A DNA stretch of 64,000 nucleotides from Nocardia rhamnosiphila NBRC 108938 (GTDB taxonomy: Bacteria > Actinomycetota > Actinomycetes > Mycobacteriales > Mycobacteriaceae). The stretch is taken from the NCBI RefSeq assembly GCF_000720425.1, contig NZ_JOAJ01000004.1, positions 316,571 to 380,570 on the forward strand, written 5' to 3'. The notes under the pieces were generated by a model. That model did not search any database. It saw only the letters and a list, made by a program, of their open reading frames with translations, and was not told where the DNA came from. Positions 17,747-26,860 of this stretch are shown piece after piece. Position numbers and translations under genes: made by a program. The first letter of the stretch is position 1; every line of letters begins with the position of its first letter.

Positions 17747-18016
17747 TCAGTGCTCCTTCCGGTTCCGCCCGGCACGCCGGCCGTATCTGCGTTCGAATTT
17801 CTCCACCCGGCCCTGGGTGTCGAGCACGCGGTGCGCGCCGGTCCAGAAGGGGTGCGAATCCGCGGTCACGTCCACCGTCAGCAGCGGATAGGTATTACCG
17901 TCCGTCCAGGTGACGGTCCGGTCGCCGGTGGCCGTGGAACGAGTCAGGAACCGGGCCCCGGTACTCGCGTCCTCGAAGACCACGGGATGGTAATCAGGAT
18001 GGATATCGGCTTTCAT
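17747..18016 (-). CDS. rpmE2: 50S ribosomal protein L31 type B (zinc-free)
   Basis: 89-residue type B L31: [20 protein letters not shown], then the C-terminal [26 protein letters not shown]. There is no CxxC motif. The type B form substitutes for zinc-binding L31 under zinc limitation. The ATG at 18016 overlaps the last base of the CobW-like gene (TGATG) and has GGAGAAG upstream; the GTG one codon earlier (18019) is an equal alternative. Expected to be repressed by Zur as part of the left-reading arm. Confidence 0.93.
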   Translation of the reverse strand: MKADIHPDYHPVVFEDASTGARFLTRSTATGDRTVTWTDGNTYPLLTVDVTADSHPFWTGAHRVLDTQGRVEKFERRYGRRAGRNRKEH

Positions 18017-19365
18017 CACTTCTCCTTCCGGGCGCGCTCGCCCGTGTCGCCGCCCCGGCCCTCACCGGTGGCGGCCGGATACGGTTCGTCCGAATCACAG
18101 GGGTCGGTATGCCATTCACCGAAGGGATCCGACCAGCGGGCCACCTGATGCGGCGCCCGCTCGACCAGCCGCAGTTCGGCATCGTCGACCAGTGCCCGGT
18201 CCAGTGCCTGCCGGACCTCGTCCGGGTCGGCCGCGTGGACCAGGACGACCAGCGAATTGTCGCGGTCGCCGAACCGGTCGTCCCAGCGCAATCGGGCCAT
18301 GGCCAGCCGCTCCCGCTCGACCTCGGCGCGTTCGGCTTCGGTCATCGCCGCCAGCCAGCGACCGGCACCGCCGATTCGCAGCCCCCCGCCGGCCGATTCC
18401 AGCCACACGACCTCGTCCGGCTGGGTCGCCAGCCATATCCGGCCACGCGCCGTGACCACACCCTCGAACAGCACATCCAGCGCCTCGTGCAGCCGCTCGG
18501 GGTGGAAGGGCCGGCCGGCGGTGAATTCCACCAGTTCGACACCGCATTCCGCCCCCAGCGGGGGTTGACCGCGCAGCAGCGGGGCATGCGCGTCGAAGAC
18601 CCGTCCGCGCCGGGACTCCGCCGGGATCCGGGCCAGCAGTCCCTCGACCGCTCCGGAGGTCACCGCGGAGTCGGGGCCGGTCCACAGCGCCGGGGCCAGC
18701 GGCACCAACCGGGACAGCACCGCCCCGAGCCGGGCCCGCTCCAGCGGGTCCACAGCGTCGCCTCCGGTGATCACCAGGGCATCCGCGAAATCGACTTGTC
18801 CGACGGCCAGTTGGGCGAGAGTGCGCTCATCGTCGGCCCATGCCCAGCCGAGTTCGTGCAGTGCTTCGTCACCGGTCGCCGCCGGCAGCCAGGTGTGCGC
18901 GTCGATACCGGTGAGCACGGCGGCTATCCGGACGTCCCGCGCCGCGGGACCGTCCACCCGGCCGACGACACCGGCCACGACCATCTCGCCGATTCCCTGG
19001 CACACCGACTCCGCTTCGATGGCCGGGTCCAGGGCGAGCACGATCCGGTCCACCGAATCGCGGGCCGCGAGAGTGCACAGCAGCGGCAGTAGATCTGCCT
19101 TCAAGGTGCACGAGACGCAACCGTGGGCCAGTTCGTGCACGGAGACGGTGGCCGTGCCGCCGTGGGACACGGTGCGGCGCACGATTCCCTCCCCGAGTTC
19201 GGCGAGATCGTGGCGCACCACGACGGTGCCCGGGGCCGCGCCGAGGGCGTCCGCGATGAGGTCGACGGAACCGGCCGGATCACCGTGCAGGCCGGCGACC
19301 ACCACGACCGGTGTGCGGCGGTCTCCGGGATCGATGACTTCTGGGAGTTGTGCGGAATGGGACAC
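18016..19365 (-). CDS. CobW/COG0523-like protein with degenerate P-loop, zinc-starvation arm
   Basis: 449-residue CobW/COG0523 relative. The metal-site motif is present as GCVSC (Cys83, Cys86), but the GTP-binding P-loop is degenerate: AGLHGDPAG replaces GxxGxGKT. A CobW C-terminal domain follows (about 290-410). Mycobacterial proteins of this type (Rv0106 and the ribosome-hibernation recruitment factor Mrf, as I recall) are co-regulated with cysteine-free ribosomal proteins by Zur, so a role in zinc-starved ribosomes or zinc allocation is likely. The longest frame starts at a TTG (19392) that falls inside the Zur-like box; the GTG at 19365, five bases after AAAGGG, is preferred. Confidence 0.85.
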   Translation of the reverse strand: MSHSAQLPEVIDPGDRRTPVVVVAGLHGDPAGSVDLIADALGAAPGTVVVRHDLAELGEGIVRRTVSHGGTATVSVHELAHGCVSCTLKADLLPLLCTLAARDSVDRIVLALDPAIEAESVCQGIGEMVVAGVVGRVDGPAARDVRIAAVLTGIDAHTWLPAATGDEALHELGWAWADDERTLAQLAVGQVDFADALVITGGDAVDPLERARLGAVLSRLVPLAPALWTGPDSAVTSGAVEGLLARIPAESRRGRVFDAHAPLLRGQPPLGAECGVELVEFTAGRPFHPERLHEALDVLFEGVVTARGRIWLATQPDEVVWLESAGGGLRIGGAGRWLAAMTEAERAEVERERLAMARLRWDDRFGDRDNSLVVLVHAADPDEVRQALDRALVDDAELRLVERAPHQVARWSDPFGEWHTDPCDSDEPYPAATGEGRGGDTGERARKEK

Positions 19366-19376
19366 CACTACCCTTT

Positions 19377-19391
19377 CGGTAATGATTTTCA
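19377..19391 (-). promoter_or_regulatory. Zur-like box, left arm
   Basis: CGGTAATGATTTTCA agrees with the actinobacterial Zur palindrome TGAAAATGATTTTCA at 12 of 15 positions. It ends 12 bases upstream of the proposed GTG start of the CobW-like gene and overlaps the TTG start of the longest frame, an argument against that start. Confidence 0.75.
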
Positions 19392-19432
19392 ATTACGACC
19401 CGGCACACGCTACAGTGTGGACCCATCGTTGT

Positions 19433-19447
19433 CGAAAACGATTGTCA
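19433..19447 (+). promoter_or_regulatory. Zur-like box, right arm
   Basis: CGAAAACGATTGTCA agrees with TGAAAATGATTTTCA at 12 of 15 positions. It lies 26 bases before the rpmB2 start and downstream of a TACAGT element (19411-19416) that could be a -10 box, a position suited to repression of the right-reading operon. Confidence 0.75.
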
Positions 19448-19473
19448 TCGTCGTTCACGTCGGAGGGAGTCCC

Positions 19474-19710
19474 ATGTCGGCGCATTGTCAGGTCACCGGC
19501 CGCAAACCCGGATTCGGCAAGGCCGTCTCGCATTCGCACAAACGCACCAGCCGGCGCTGGGATCCCAACATCCAGCGCAAGACCTACTACCTGCCCAGCG
19601 AAGGCCGCCGGATCACCCTCGACGTGTCCGCCAAAGGCATCAAAACCATCGACCGGGACGGGATCGAAGCCGTGGTGGCCCGCCTCCGCGCCCGCGGAAC
19701 ACGGATCTGA
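19474..19710 (+). CDS. rpmB2: 50S ribosomal protein L28, zinc-free paralogue
   Basis: 78-residue L28 ([29 protein letters not shown]). One Cys remains at residue 5, but the downstream cysteine pair of the zinc form is missing ([10 protein letters not shown]), so zinc cannot be held by four cysteines. The ATG at 19474 follows GGAGGG by a few bases; the frame extends left only by chance. First gene of the right-reading Zur-type operon rpmB2-rpmG2-rpsN2-rpsR2, the same order as Rv2058c-Rv2055c. Confidence 0.94.
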   Translation: MSAHCQVTGRKPGFGKAVSHSHKRTSRRWDPNIQRKTYYLPSEGRRITLDVSAKGIKTIDRDGIEAVVARLRARGTRI

Positions 19711-19718
19711 GCGCCCCG

Positions 19719-19889
19719 ATGGCATCGAAATCGACCGATATCCGTCCGGTGATCAAACTCCGCTCCACCGCGGGCACCGGATACACCTACGTCACCCGGA
19801 AGAACCGCCGGAACGATCCCGACCGCATGGTGCTGCGGAAATACGATCCCGTGGTCCGCCGGCACGTCGACTTCCGGGAGGAGCGCTGA
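19719..19889 (+). CDS. rpmG2: 50S ribosomal protein L33, zinc-free paralogue
   Basis: 56-residue L33: [34 protein letters not shown]..., no cysteine. It starts 8 bases after rpmB2 and its stop overlaps the rpsN2 start by one base. It replaces zinc-binding L33 under zinc limitation. Confidence 0.94.
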   Translation: MASKSTDIRPVIKLRSTAGTGYTYVTRKNRRNDPDRMVLRKYDPVVRRHVDFREER

Positions 19890-20194
19890 TGGCCAAGAAG
19901 TCCAAGATCGCTCGTAACCAGCAGCGACGCGCCGTCGTGGCCCGGTACGCCGAACGGCGCGCCGAGCTCAAGGAACTGATCCGTAAACCCTCCACGCCGG
20001 AGGACGAGCGTCTGGCCGCCCAGGCGGCCCTGCGCCGACTGCCCCGTGACGCCAGTCCGGTACGATTGCGCAATCGGGACACCGCCGACGGGCGACCGCG
20101 CGGTTATCTCCGGAAGTTCGGCCTTTCGCGTGTGCGTGTGCGCGAGATGGCGCATCGAGGAGAGTTGCCCGGTGTGCACAAATCGAGCTGGTAA
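19889..20194 (+). CDS. rpsN2: 30S ribosomal protein S14, long zinc-free form
   Basis: 101-residue S14 of the long type, [28 protein letters not shown], ending [25 protein letters not shown]. The CxxC motifs of the short zinc form are absent. The ATG overlaps the rpmG2 stop (TGATG) with GGGAGGAG upstream. Member of the zinc-starvation operon. Confidence 0.95.
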   Translation: MAKKSKIARNQQRRAVVARYAERRAELKELIRKPSTPEDERLAAQAALRRLPRDASPVRLRNRDTADGRPRGYLRKFGLSRVRVREMAHRGELPGVHKSSW

Positions 20195-20226
20195 CCCACC
20201 GATCTCGTGAGTTAGGAACCGGTCAT

Positions 20227-20481
20227 ATGGCAGTCAAACGAGGCCCGTCGAAGAAGGTCCGCGCCGAACAGGCCCGCCGGCCCAAGAAGAACCCGCTGAT
20301 CGCCGCGGGTATCGAGACGGTCGATTACAAGGATGTGAATCTGCTGCGCACCTTCATCTCCGATCGCGGCAAGATCCGCAGCCGCCGGGTCACCGGTCTG
20401 ACCCCGCAGCAGCAGCGCCAGGTCGCGGTCGCGGTGAAGAACGCGCGCGAAATGGCTCTGCTCCCCTTCACCAGCCGCTGA
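20227..20481 (+). CDS. rpsR2: 30S ribosomal protein S18, zinc-free paralogue
   Basis: 84-residue S18: residues 35-60 ([25 protein letters not shown]) are the family signature. No cysteines are present. Last gene of the operon, 32 bases after rpsN2, and followed by a strong hairpin terminator at 20502-20542. Confidence 0.95.
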   Translation: MAVKRGPSKKVRAEQARRPKKNPLIAAGIETVDYKDVNLLRTFISDRGKIRSRRVTGLTPQQQRQVAVAVKNAREMALLPFTSR

Positions 20482-20501
20482 CGCGGCACCTGAATCCGCA
20501 C

Positions 20502-20542
20502 CCGGACGCCCGGCACCGCACGACGCGGCGCCGGGCGTCCGG
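20502..20542 (+). terminator. Terminator of the zinc-free ribosomal protein operon
   Basis: CCGGACGCCCGGC (20502-20514) pairs with GCCGGGCGTCCGG (20530-20542): 13 perfect base pairs with a 15-base loop, beginning 20 bases after the rpsR2 stop. Confidence 0.88.
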
Positions 20543-20595
20543 CTGCCGGGTCCACGGACGGTGGCGCGAAGCCGGTGCCCACTACAGTGGTGCGC

Positions 20596-21060
20596 ATGGT
20601 CACACTGCGGGGATGGACGGCACTTCTGGCTCTAGGCGTCACCCTCGTGGTCTCGGCCTGCGGTAGCGACGGCACCGCCGCCCCGGAGCCCGGGCTCTCC
20701 CCGACCTCCGTGCCCGCCCCGGCGAATACGCCCACGACTCCCACCGAGGACCCCGGAGCCGACCCCGGCCACCTCTTCACCGCGGATCCGTCGATCGTCG
20801 GTGCCCATCCCGTGCCCTTCACCTCGTGGACGAAGGTGGCAGAGGATCGGATCGCGATCCACTTCGAAACCGGCGTGCCCGAATGCTACGGCGTGGACGC
20901 CACCGCCACCGAGGACGACAGCACGGTCACCGTCGAGCTCCGCAGCGGCACCCGCGCCGACGCCGTCGACAAGATGTGCGTGATGATGGCGGTTTTCGGC
21001 ACGCTGGAGATCCAGCTGGACGCACCGCTGGGCGACCGGCAAGTGCTCAGCGCTGCTTGA
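20596..21060 (+). CDS. Secreted lipoprotein of unknown function
   Basis: 154-residue predicted lipoprotein. The signal peptide MVTLRGWTALLALGVTLVVSAC ends in lipobox VSAC, followed by GSDG, so the mature protein is lipidated on that Cys. A Pro/Thr-rich linker to about residue 55 leads to a small domain with two further cysteines (PECYG and KMCVMM), possibly a disulphide. The ATG at 20596 fits the signal peptide; the in-frame GTG upstream at 20575 would disturb it. No family recognised. Confidence 0.82.
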   Translation: MVTLRGWTALLALGVTLVVSACGSDGTAAPEPGLSPTSVPAPANTPTTPTEDPGADPGHLFTADPSIVGAHPVPFTSWTKVAEDRIAIHFETGVPECYGVDATATEDDSTVTVELRSGTRADAVDKMCVMMAVFGTLEIQLDAPLGDRQVLSAA

Positions 21061-21227
21061 CGCGGCCGCGTATCCGTCGACCCGAGGCGGTTTGCAGCGC
21101 AACGCATTTCGTGCCCCCGAAAACTTGGGCAGAGGAACTCGCGGCTTACCTGCAGTCGGACTGTGCCATAGCGTGCTTCTCGCACGGCCACCGGTTGTGC
21201 CCGCAACCACAGAGGGTGAACACGGAT

Positions 21228-21515
21228 ATGCAGAAAACTCTCGTCGGTGGTATCGCCGCGCTGGCGATCGCAGCCGGCTCGGTGGCCGGTACCGGCACCG
21301 CGGCCGCGGCCGGACTACCGCTCGAAGTCGCCACACCCGCCGCACCGCGCACGGTGCAGGGTGACTCCACTGGGTCCGGCGTTGGTCACGGACCCAGTGG
21401 CTCGTCGCTGAGCGGCCCGATCTCCAGCGGTTCGGCTGAGGCGGCCGCCGGTTTGTTCGTGCTCCTCGGCGCCATTTTCGGTGATCCCAATCCTTGCGCC
21501 CCTCTCTTGTGCTGA
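21228..21515 (+). CDS. Small secreted protein of unknown function
   Basis: 95-residue protein with signal peptide MQKTLVGGIAALAIAAGSVAGTGTAAAA, then a Gly/Ser/Pro-rich middle and a C-terminal hydrophobic stretch with two cysteines (NPCAPLLC). AGAGGG lies upstream; a GTG four codons earlier is an alternative start. A perfect 12-bp inverted repeat (21367-21378 with 21389-21400) lies inside the coding region, which is unusual. No family recognised. Confidence 0.6.
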   Translation: MQKTLVGGIAALAIAAGSVAGTGTAAAAGLPLEVATPAAPRTVQGDSTGSGVGHGPSGSSLSGPISSGSAEAAAGLFVLLGAIFGDPNPCAPLLC

Positions 21516-21668
21516 GGCCTCTCTGCTCAACCGCACGAACCAGGGCGCGAGGGCACAATGATCCTGGATCGACCGACACGCCGACCACATTGTCCTGCAC
21601 GCTGCCCGGCACAGCCGATCCCCTGGGCGTTCCACCTACACCCGACTGACGGACAGTCGACCCGCGCC

Positions 21669-21708
21669 CGTGCGGCCCCTCGTTTCCCAGCGATCGAGGG
21701 GCCGCACG
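21669..21708 (-). terminator. Terminator downstream of purH
   Basis: CGTGCGGCCCCTCG (21669-21682) pairs perfectly with CGAGGGGCCGCACG (21695-21708): a 14-bp stem with a 12-base loop, 22 bases beyond the purH stop. Confidence 0.9.
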
Positions 21709-21730
21709 GTGTTTGTCGCGCTGGCCGATG

Positions 21731-23293
21731 TCAGTGGGCGAAGTGCCGGGACCCGGTGAAATACATGGTCACCCCGGCCGCCCGCGCCGCGTCGATGGTG
21801 TCCTGGTCGCGCACCGAGCCGCCCGGCTGGACGATCGCCCGGATACCGGCTTCCAGCAACAGTTGCGGCCCGTCGGGGAACGGGAAGAACGCGTCCGAGG
21901 CGGCCACCGACCCCGCGGCCCGGTCACCGGCCCGCTGGACGGCGAGCCGTACCGAATCGACCCGGTTGACCTGACCCATACCGACACCTACCGACGCACC
22001 GTCATGGGCCAGCAGGATGGCGTTCGATTTCACGGCCCGGCAGGCGCGCCAGGCGAATTCGAGATCGGCGAGTGTCGCCGCGTCCGCGGCTTCGCCGGCC
22101 GCGAGGGTCCAGTTCGCCGGATCGTCGCCGTCGGCGTCGATCACATCGCGCTCCTGGACCAGCAGGCCGCCACTCACCGGCCGGTGTTCGGCACCCGCGG
22201 GGGCCGGCGCTTCGGCGATCAGGATGCGGATGTTCTTCTTGCGCTGCAACACCTCGACGGCACCGTCGGCGTAGGAAGGCGCCACGATCACCTCGGTGAA
22301 GATCTCGGCCACCTGCTGGGCCATCGCCACCGAGACCTCGCGGTTCGTGGCGATGACGCCACCGTAGGCACTCACCGGATCGCAGGCGTGCGCTTTGCGA
22401 TGCGCCTCGGCGATATCCGCGCCGGTCGCGATACCGCAGGGGTTGGCGTGTTTGATGATCGCCACCGCGGGTGCCTCGTGGTCATAGGCAGCCCGGCGAG
22501 CGGCGTCGGCGTCGGTGTAGTTGTTGTACGACATCTCCTTGCCGTGCAACTGCCGCGCCCGTGCCAGGCCGAGCCCGCCGTCACCGTCGGTGTACAGCGC
22601 GGCCCGCTGATGCGGGTTCTCGCCGTAGCGCAGGACCGCCGAACGGTCCCACACCGCGCCGATCCAGGACGGGAACTCGGCCTCCTCGGCAGTCTTCTCG
22701 ACCAGCGTCGACGCCATCCAGTTCGCCACCGCGACGTCGTAGCTCGCGGTGTGCTGAAAAGCCTTGGCGGCCAGCGCGACACGCTCCGACAGCGTGAACC
22801 CGCCGTCGGCGACGGCCTTGCGGACCTCGTCGTAGTCGCCGGTGTTCACCACCACGGCGACCGACGGATGGTTCTTGGCCGCGGCGCGCACCATCGACGG
22901 TCCGCCGATATCGATCTGTTCGACGCAGTCGTCCGGGCTCGCCCCGCTCGCGACGGTCTCGCTGAACGGGTAGAGGTTCACCACGACCAGTTGGAAGGCC
23001 TCGATACCCAGTTCGGTGAGCTGGTCGAGGTGCGCGGCTTTGCGGGTATCGGCCAGAATGCCCGCGTGCACCCGCGGATGCAGGGTTTTGACCCGGCCGT
23101 CCAGGGTTTCCGGGAACCCGGTCAGGTCCTCGACCTTGGTCACCGGGACACCGGCGTCCGCGATCCGCGCCGCTGTCGAGCCGGTGGACACCAGTTCCAC
23201 CCCGGCCGCGTGCAGCGCGGTCGCCAGCTCCACGAGCCCGGTCTTGTCGTAGACGCTCACCAGCGCCCGGCGGATCGGCGTGCGTTCACTCAC
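21731..23293 (-). CDS. purH: Bifunctional AICAR formyltransferase / IMP cyclohydrolase
   Basis: 520-residue enzyme for the last two steps of IMP synthesis. The N-terminal IMP cyclohydrolase domain (MGS-like; [41 protein letters not shown]) is followed by the AICAR transformylase domain with [20 protein letters not shown] and [10 protein letters not shown]. The ATG overlaps the purN stop by four bases, so purN and purH are coupled, as in Rv0956-Rv0957. Full length and intact. Confidence 0.97.
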   Translation of the reverse strand: MSERTPIRRALVSVYDKTGLVELATALHAAGVELVSTGSTAARIADAGVPVTKVEDLTGFPETLDGRVKTLHPRVHAGILADTRKAAHLDQLTELGIEAFQLVVVNLYPFSETVASGASPDDCVEQIDIGGPSMVRAAAKNHPSVAVVVNTGDYDEVRKAVADGGFTLSERVALAAKAFQHTASYDVAVANWMASTLVEKTAEEAEFPSWIGAVWDRSAVLRYGENPHQRAALYTDGDGGLGLARARQLHGKEMSYNNYTDADAARRAAYDHEAPAVAIIKHANPCGIATGADIAEAHRKAHACDPVSAYGGVIATNREVSVAMAQQVAEIFTEVIVAPSYADGAVEVLQRKKNIRILIAEAPAPAGAEHRPVSGGLLVQERDVIDADGDDPANWTLAAGEAADAATLADLEFAWRACRAVKSNAILLAHDGASVGVGMGQVNRVDSVRLAVQRAGDRAAGSVAASDAFFPFPDGPQLLLEAGIRAIVQPGGSVRDQDTIDAARAAGVTMYFTGSRHFAH

Positions 23294-23937
23294 CGGAGAA
23301 CTCGCTCATCAGGGATAACTGCCTTTCGTCCATCGGAGACAATTCCGCGGGTCGCGACGGCGGCCACAACCTCCACCAGCAACCGTCGCTCCACAACTTT
23401 GATGCGCTCGTGCAATTCGGCCTCGTCGTCGGCCGGATCGACCCGGACGGGCTCCTGGGCCAGGATCGGACCGGTGTCCACTCCGGCGTCCACCAGGTGC
23501 ACGGTGGTCCCGGTGACCCGGACCCCGTAGGCCAGCGCGTCCCGCACCCCGTGCGCACCGGGGAAAGCGGGCAGTAGGGCCGGATGGGTGTTGATGATCC
23601 GGCCGCCGAAACGATCCAGGAACACCGGGCCCAGCAGCTTCATGAAACCCGCGCAGACCACCAGGTCGGGCGAGTATCCGGCCACTGCCTCGGTGAGCGC
23701 CACATCCCAGGCGCCGCGATCGGCGTGATCGCCGACCGCGACCCGGAAAGTGGGGACGCCCGCCGCCGCCGCGTGTTCGACGGCGGCGCACTCCCGGTCG
23801 ACGCCCACCGCGTGGATCCGCGCCGGATAACCGGGGTCGGCGGCGGCATCGAGCAACGCGCGCAGCAGCGAACCGGTCCCCGAGGCGAGTACGACCAGGC
23901 CGGCCGGGGTGGAATCGGTGGGTTCCGGGGCGGTCAG
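23290..23937 (-). CDS. purN: Phosphoribosylglycinamide formyltransferase, apparent CTG start
   Basis: 215-residue GART enzyme, third step of purine synthesis (10-formyl-THF dependent). Motifs: [18 protein letters not shown] (phosphate site), [15 protein letters not shown] with the catalytic Asn-His, and [16 protein letters not shown] with the catalytic Asp. The open frame runs far upstream into non-homologous sequence. The only good context is AGGAG (23949-23945) followed seven bases later by CTG at 23937, which gives exactly the family length. No ATG, GTG or TTG in frame is suitable nearby, so a rare CTG start is inferred. Operon perM-purN-purH. Confidence 0.88.
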   Translation of the reverse strand: MTAPEPTDSTPAGLVVLASGTGSLLRALLDAAADPGYPARIHAVGVDRECAAVEHAAAAGVPTFRVAVGDHADRGAWDVALTEAVAGYSPDLVVCAGFMKLLGPVFLDRFGGRIINTHPALLPAFPGAHGVRDALAYGVRVTGTTVHLVDAGVDTGPILAQEPVRVDPADDEAELHERIKVVERRLLVEVVAAVATRGIVSDGRKAVIPDERVLR

Positions 23938-24076
23938 GGCTCTACTCCTGGAGTTCGAAGGAACGGCGGGCGGGGTCCACCCGCCGGCGGGGACGAACCC
24001 GCGGCACGGATAGAGCCTAGTAGACGCGGTCGGGCCCGCCTGCGGCGGCGGTGAGCCGGAGCCGGAGCGGGCGCGG

Positions 24077-25648
24077 TCAGTTCCGGCGACCGTCTCCGTC
24101 GTCCCCGTCGAGCGCGTCCGGTTCGACCACTTCCGCGTCCACGATCTCGGGTGCCGTCTCCGCGGCGGCGACAGCACCCGCCGCGGATCTACGCGGCTGG
24201 TCCTCGACCAACTCGGCGTCCAACGGCTTCTCGGGCCCCGGGGACTCGGCACGCGGCCGATCGAGCAGACCCGCATAACGGTCGGCCGGATCGGTGGCGG
24301 AATCGCCCGGTAGCTCCGGGAGCCGCCGCTCCGGCAGCGCGCGGCCCGCCGGAGCCCGGGCGCTCTCCTGCTCGTCGGGGTAACAGTCCTCGTCGTAGTC
24401 GATATCGTCCGGGTCGAAGAGCGCGTCGGGATGGCGCATCAGCGGGGTGGGGAAGGAGACGACGAAGGTGCGTGCGAAGAGCAGACCGGCGTAACCGGGA
24501 ATCGCCAGCCAGGCGAACACCGCCAGGGCGAACACCGGAAGCTCGAGGCCGAGGCGCCCGAAGTTCCCCAGTTCTCCCCCGGACAGCGCGGCCAGCGCGG
24601 TGAGCGCCGCGCTCCCGAGCCCGGCCGCGGCGAGCAGCGCCCAGGGCGCGCCGGGACGGTCGTAGCTCACCCGCGCCGATTCCACGCCCCCGTACACGCC
24701 CACGGCCGCCGGGACGAGCAGCAGCACGGCCCACCAGAGCACGGCCGGACCCGTCGGTACCGCGGCGAGCACCGGGACCGCGGGAATCGGTCCACCGACC
24801 ACGGTGAACACCCCGACCGACGCATCACCGAACTCGACCCCCGGCCCCACCAGCACCCCGACCCCGGCGACCACCGCGTTCGGCAGGTACAGCAGCGAGA
24901 GCAGGGTGAGCCCGAGTACGTCCACGATTCCCTTCGCGGACCCGTAGGTTTCGCCGACCCGCGACCAGTTCACCAGCAGGGCCAGCACCACCAGCACCGC
25001 CGCGGCCGCCAGCAGGCGCAATACGGCCCGGCCCGCCACGTACGCGGCGGCGATCACGTCGTAGGGCAGACCCTCGAAGAGGCGTTCCCGGCAACGGAAC
25101 GCGATCCCGCACAGGACGGCGGTCAGGTGCAGGAGCAGCACCCAGCCGAAGGCGGTCAGTGGGTTGGGACGTTGCAGGGCAATGGATCCCGACGCGTCCT
25201 CGGTGACCGCCAGGCATACGGCGGTGATCAGCAGCGGGCCCCCCACGGCGGCACCGCACAACCAACCCAGTTCGGCCCGGGTGGGTTCGGTATCGGTGGC
25301 GGCGACGGCTTCCCGGGCCGCGGCCCACAGCAGCAGCGCGGTCGGCAGCACCGGTAGCAGGCCCACCGTCGTACTGCCGATGAGCAGCGGCACCTGGTGC
25401 ACGGCAAGCCATCCCGCGGCCACCGCGCCGCTGAGACCGGTGAGATCGCTGCCCGCGGTGAAAAGGGTCACCAGCATGGTGACCACGACGACCGCCAGGG
25501 CGAAAGCGGCGGGCCGGAAGGCCACGAAGAGAAGCACCCGCGCGCGATCGGGGGGTAGCGAGAGAAAGCCCGGCTCGTCGCCGGAACGCGCCGAACTCCT
25601 GCGTGCCCCCCGGAGCGGGTGGTTCGACGAGGTACGCGGGGAACTCAT
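24077..25648 (-). CDS. perM: PerM-like multi-pass membrane protein (DUF6350)
   Basis: 523-residue integral membrane protein with about ten transmembrane helices between residues 40 and 425, ending in an acidic, disordered cytoplasmic tail of about 100 residues. Matches Rv0955/PerM in length class, topology and position (between the DUF5336 gene and purN). PerM supports cell division by stabilising FtsB in mycobacteria; that function is transferred here by synteny. The start is an ATG at 25648. A 139-base gap separates it from purN. Confidence 0.85.
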   Translation of the reverse strand: MSSPRTSSNHPLRGARRSSARSGDEPGFLSLPPDRARVLLFVAFRPAAFALAVVVVTMLVTLFTAGSDLTGLSGAVAAGWLAVHQVPLLIGSTTVGLLPVLPTALLLWAAAREAVAATDTEPTRAELGWLCGAAVGGPLLITAVCLAVTEDASGSIALQRPNPLTAFGWVLLLHLTAVLCGIAFRCRERLFEGLPYDVIAAAYVAGRAVLRLLAAAAVLVVLALLVNWSRVGETYGSAKGIVDVLGLTLLSLLYLPNAVVAGVGVLVGPGVEFGDASVGVFTVVGGPIPAVPVLAAVPTGPAVLWWAVLLLVPAAVGVYGGVESARVSYDRPGAPWALLAAAGLGSAALTALAALSGGELGNFGRLGLELPVFALAVFAWLAIPGYAGLLFARTFVVSFPTPLMRHPDALFDPDDIDYDEDCYPDEQESARAPAGRALPERRLPELPGDSATDPADRYAGLLDRPRAESPGPEKPLDAELVEDQPRRSAAGAVAAAETAPEIVDAEVVEPDALDGDDGDGRRN

Positions 25649-25715
25649 GGATTTCAGAGTGGCAGCCGCCCCGGCGCGGGCGCTTCAGGCGCGCCGCGCC
25701 GGGTGCTGCCGGTGC

Positions 25716-26639
25716 TCACTTCTGGTCGTCGGACTGCCGGAACGCGCGGGTGGCGTCGGCGGCCGGATCGGAGGGCTGTTCACCACCGAACGGCTGGGCC
25801 TGCTGACCCGGCTGCTGCGGCTGCTGACCGTAGGCCTGCTGCTGCGGCTGCTGACCGTAGGGGGAGGGCTGCTGGCCACCGGCATACGGCGACTGCTGCG
25901 GCTGCTGGCCGTAACCCTGCTGCTGTTGCTGCTGGGCGTAACCCGGCTGCTGACCGTAGGCCGCCTGCTGCTGGCCGTAGCCCGGCTGCGGCTGCTGGCC
26001 ACTGCTGTACTGCTGGCCGTAACCCGGCTGCTGCTGGCCGTAACCCTGCTGCTGCCCCTGGTACTGCTGCTGGCCGTAACCCTGCTGACCGCCGGGGAAT
26101 CCGGTCTGCGCCGCCGGACGAGCGGCCGGCGGGGTGAGGATTCCGGCGTCGAACAGCACGACCGCCACCGCGAGACCCGTCTGCACCAGTGCCAGCACCA
26201 GGATCAGGTAGAGCCCGATCTCGGCCTTCGCGCCCTCGGGCAGGCTGAACAGCTGGAACAGGATGGTGACGAAGGTTCCGGCCGCCACCGCGGCCGCCGC
26301 GCCGACCCAGTCCTGCTTGGGCAGCAGCGACAGGCCCGCGAGGATCGCGGCGATCAGCAGTAGTCCGCCGATCGTGGCTTCCTGGTACTCGAACAGATTC
26401 AGGCTGGTATCGGCCGAGGACGGCAGATCCATATCGGTATCCGCGCCCACATAGGACAGGAAGCCGAGCAGGAAGGCGATCACACCCACCGCGGCCACAC
26501 CGATGGTGAGGAAGAACGGCAGTCCTTTCCCGCCGGCCCCAGCGGCACTCCCACCACCGGCCGCCTGCTGGCCTGGATTGGGCGGAACGGAGGGCGGAAC
26601 GGGTGCGTTGTACCCGGAGCCCCCGGTCGGGTATGACAT
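25716..26639 (-). CDS. 34 kDa antigen-type membrane protein (DUF5336) with Q/G/Y repeats
   Basis: 307-residue protein of the Rv0954 (34 kDa antigenic protein) family. A short Pro-rich N-terminus leads into four transmembrane helices (about residues 40-180), then a long Gln/Gly/Tyr tail made of repeats such as GYGQQQ and AYGQQP (about 190-290). The tail is low-complexity and probably disordered on the cytoplasmic side. The ATG at 26639 follows AGGAG; the longer frame from 26723 is discarded. Order sucC-sucD-this-perM is as in mycobacteria. Confidence 0.88.
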   Translation of the reverse strand: MSYPTGGSGYNAPVPPSVPPNPGQQAAGGGSAAGAGGKGLPFFLTIGVAAVGVIAFLLGFLSYVGADTDMDLPSSADTSLNLFEYQEATIGGLLLIAAILAGLSLLPKQDWVGAAAAVAAGTFVTILFQLFSLPEGAKAEIGLYLILVLALVQTGLAVAVVLFDAGILTPPAARPAAQTGFPGGQQGYGQQQYQGQQQGYGQQQPGYGQQYSSGQQPQPGYGQQQAAYGQQPGYAQQQQQQGYGQQPQQSPYAGGQQPSPYGQQPQQQAYGQQPQQPGQQAQPFGGEQPSDPAADATRAFRQSDDQK

Positions 26640-26806
26640 GTCGTCATCTCCTAGGTCGAGTAATACGTACTTGACGGCTGAATTCTCTTTGACGCTACTG
26701 CACGCACGCGCAGAGGTCATCACCGAAGGATTCGGCCGTAGACGGCTCGATTACGCCACCGATACCGTCCACGCACCGTATTCCCGGTTGGTGCGCGACA
26801 AACCAC

Positions 26807-26837
26807 GGAGGCCGCCCGCGCGATGCGGACGGCCTCC
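26807..26837 (-). terminator. Terminator downstream of sucD
   Basis: GGAGGCCGCCCGC (26807-26819) pairs with GCGGACGGCCTCC (26825-26837) with one mismatch, about 24 bases beyond the sucD stop. Confidence 0.8.
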
Positions 26838-26860
26838 CGGAGTTCGGCGCTGCTACCGGA

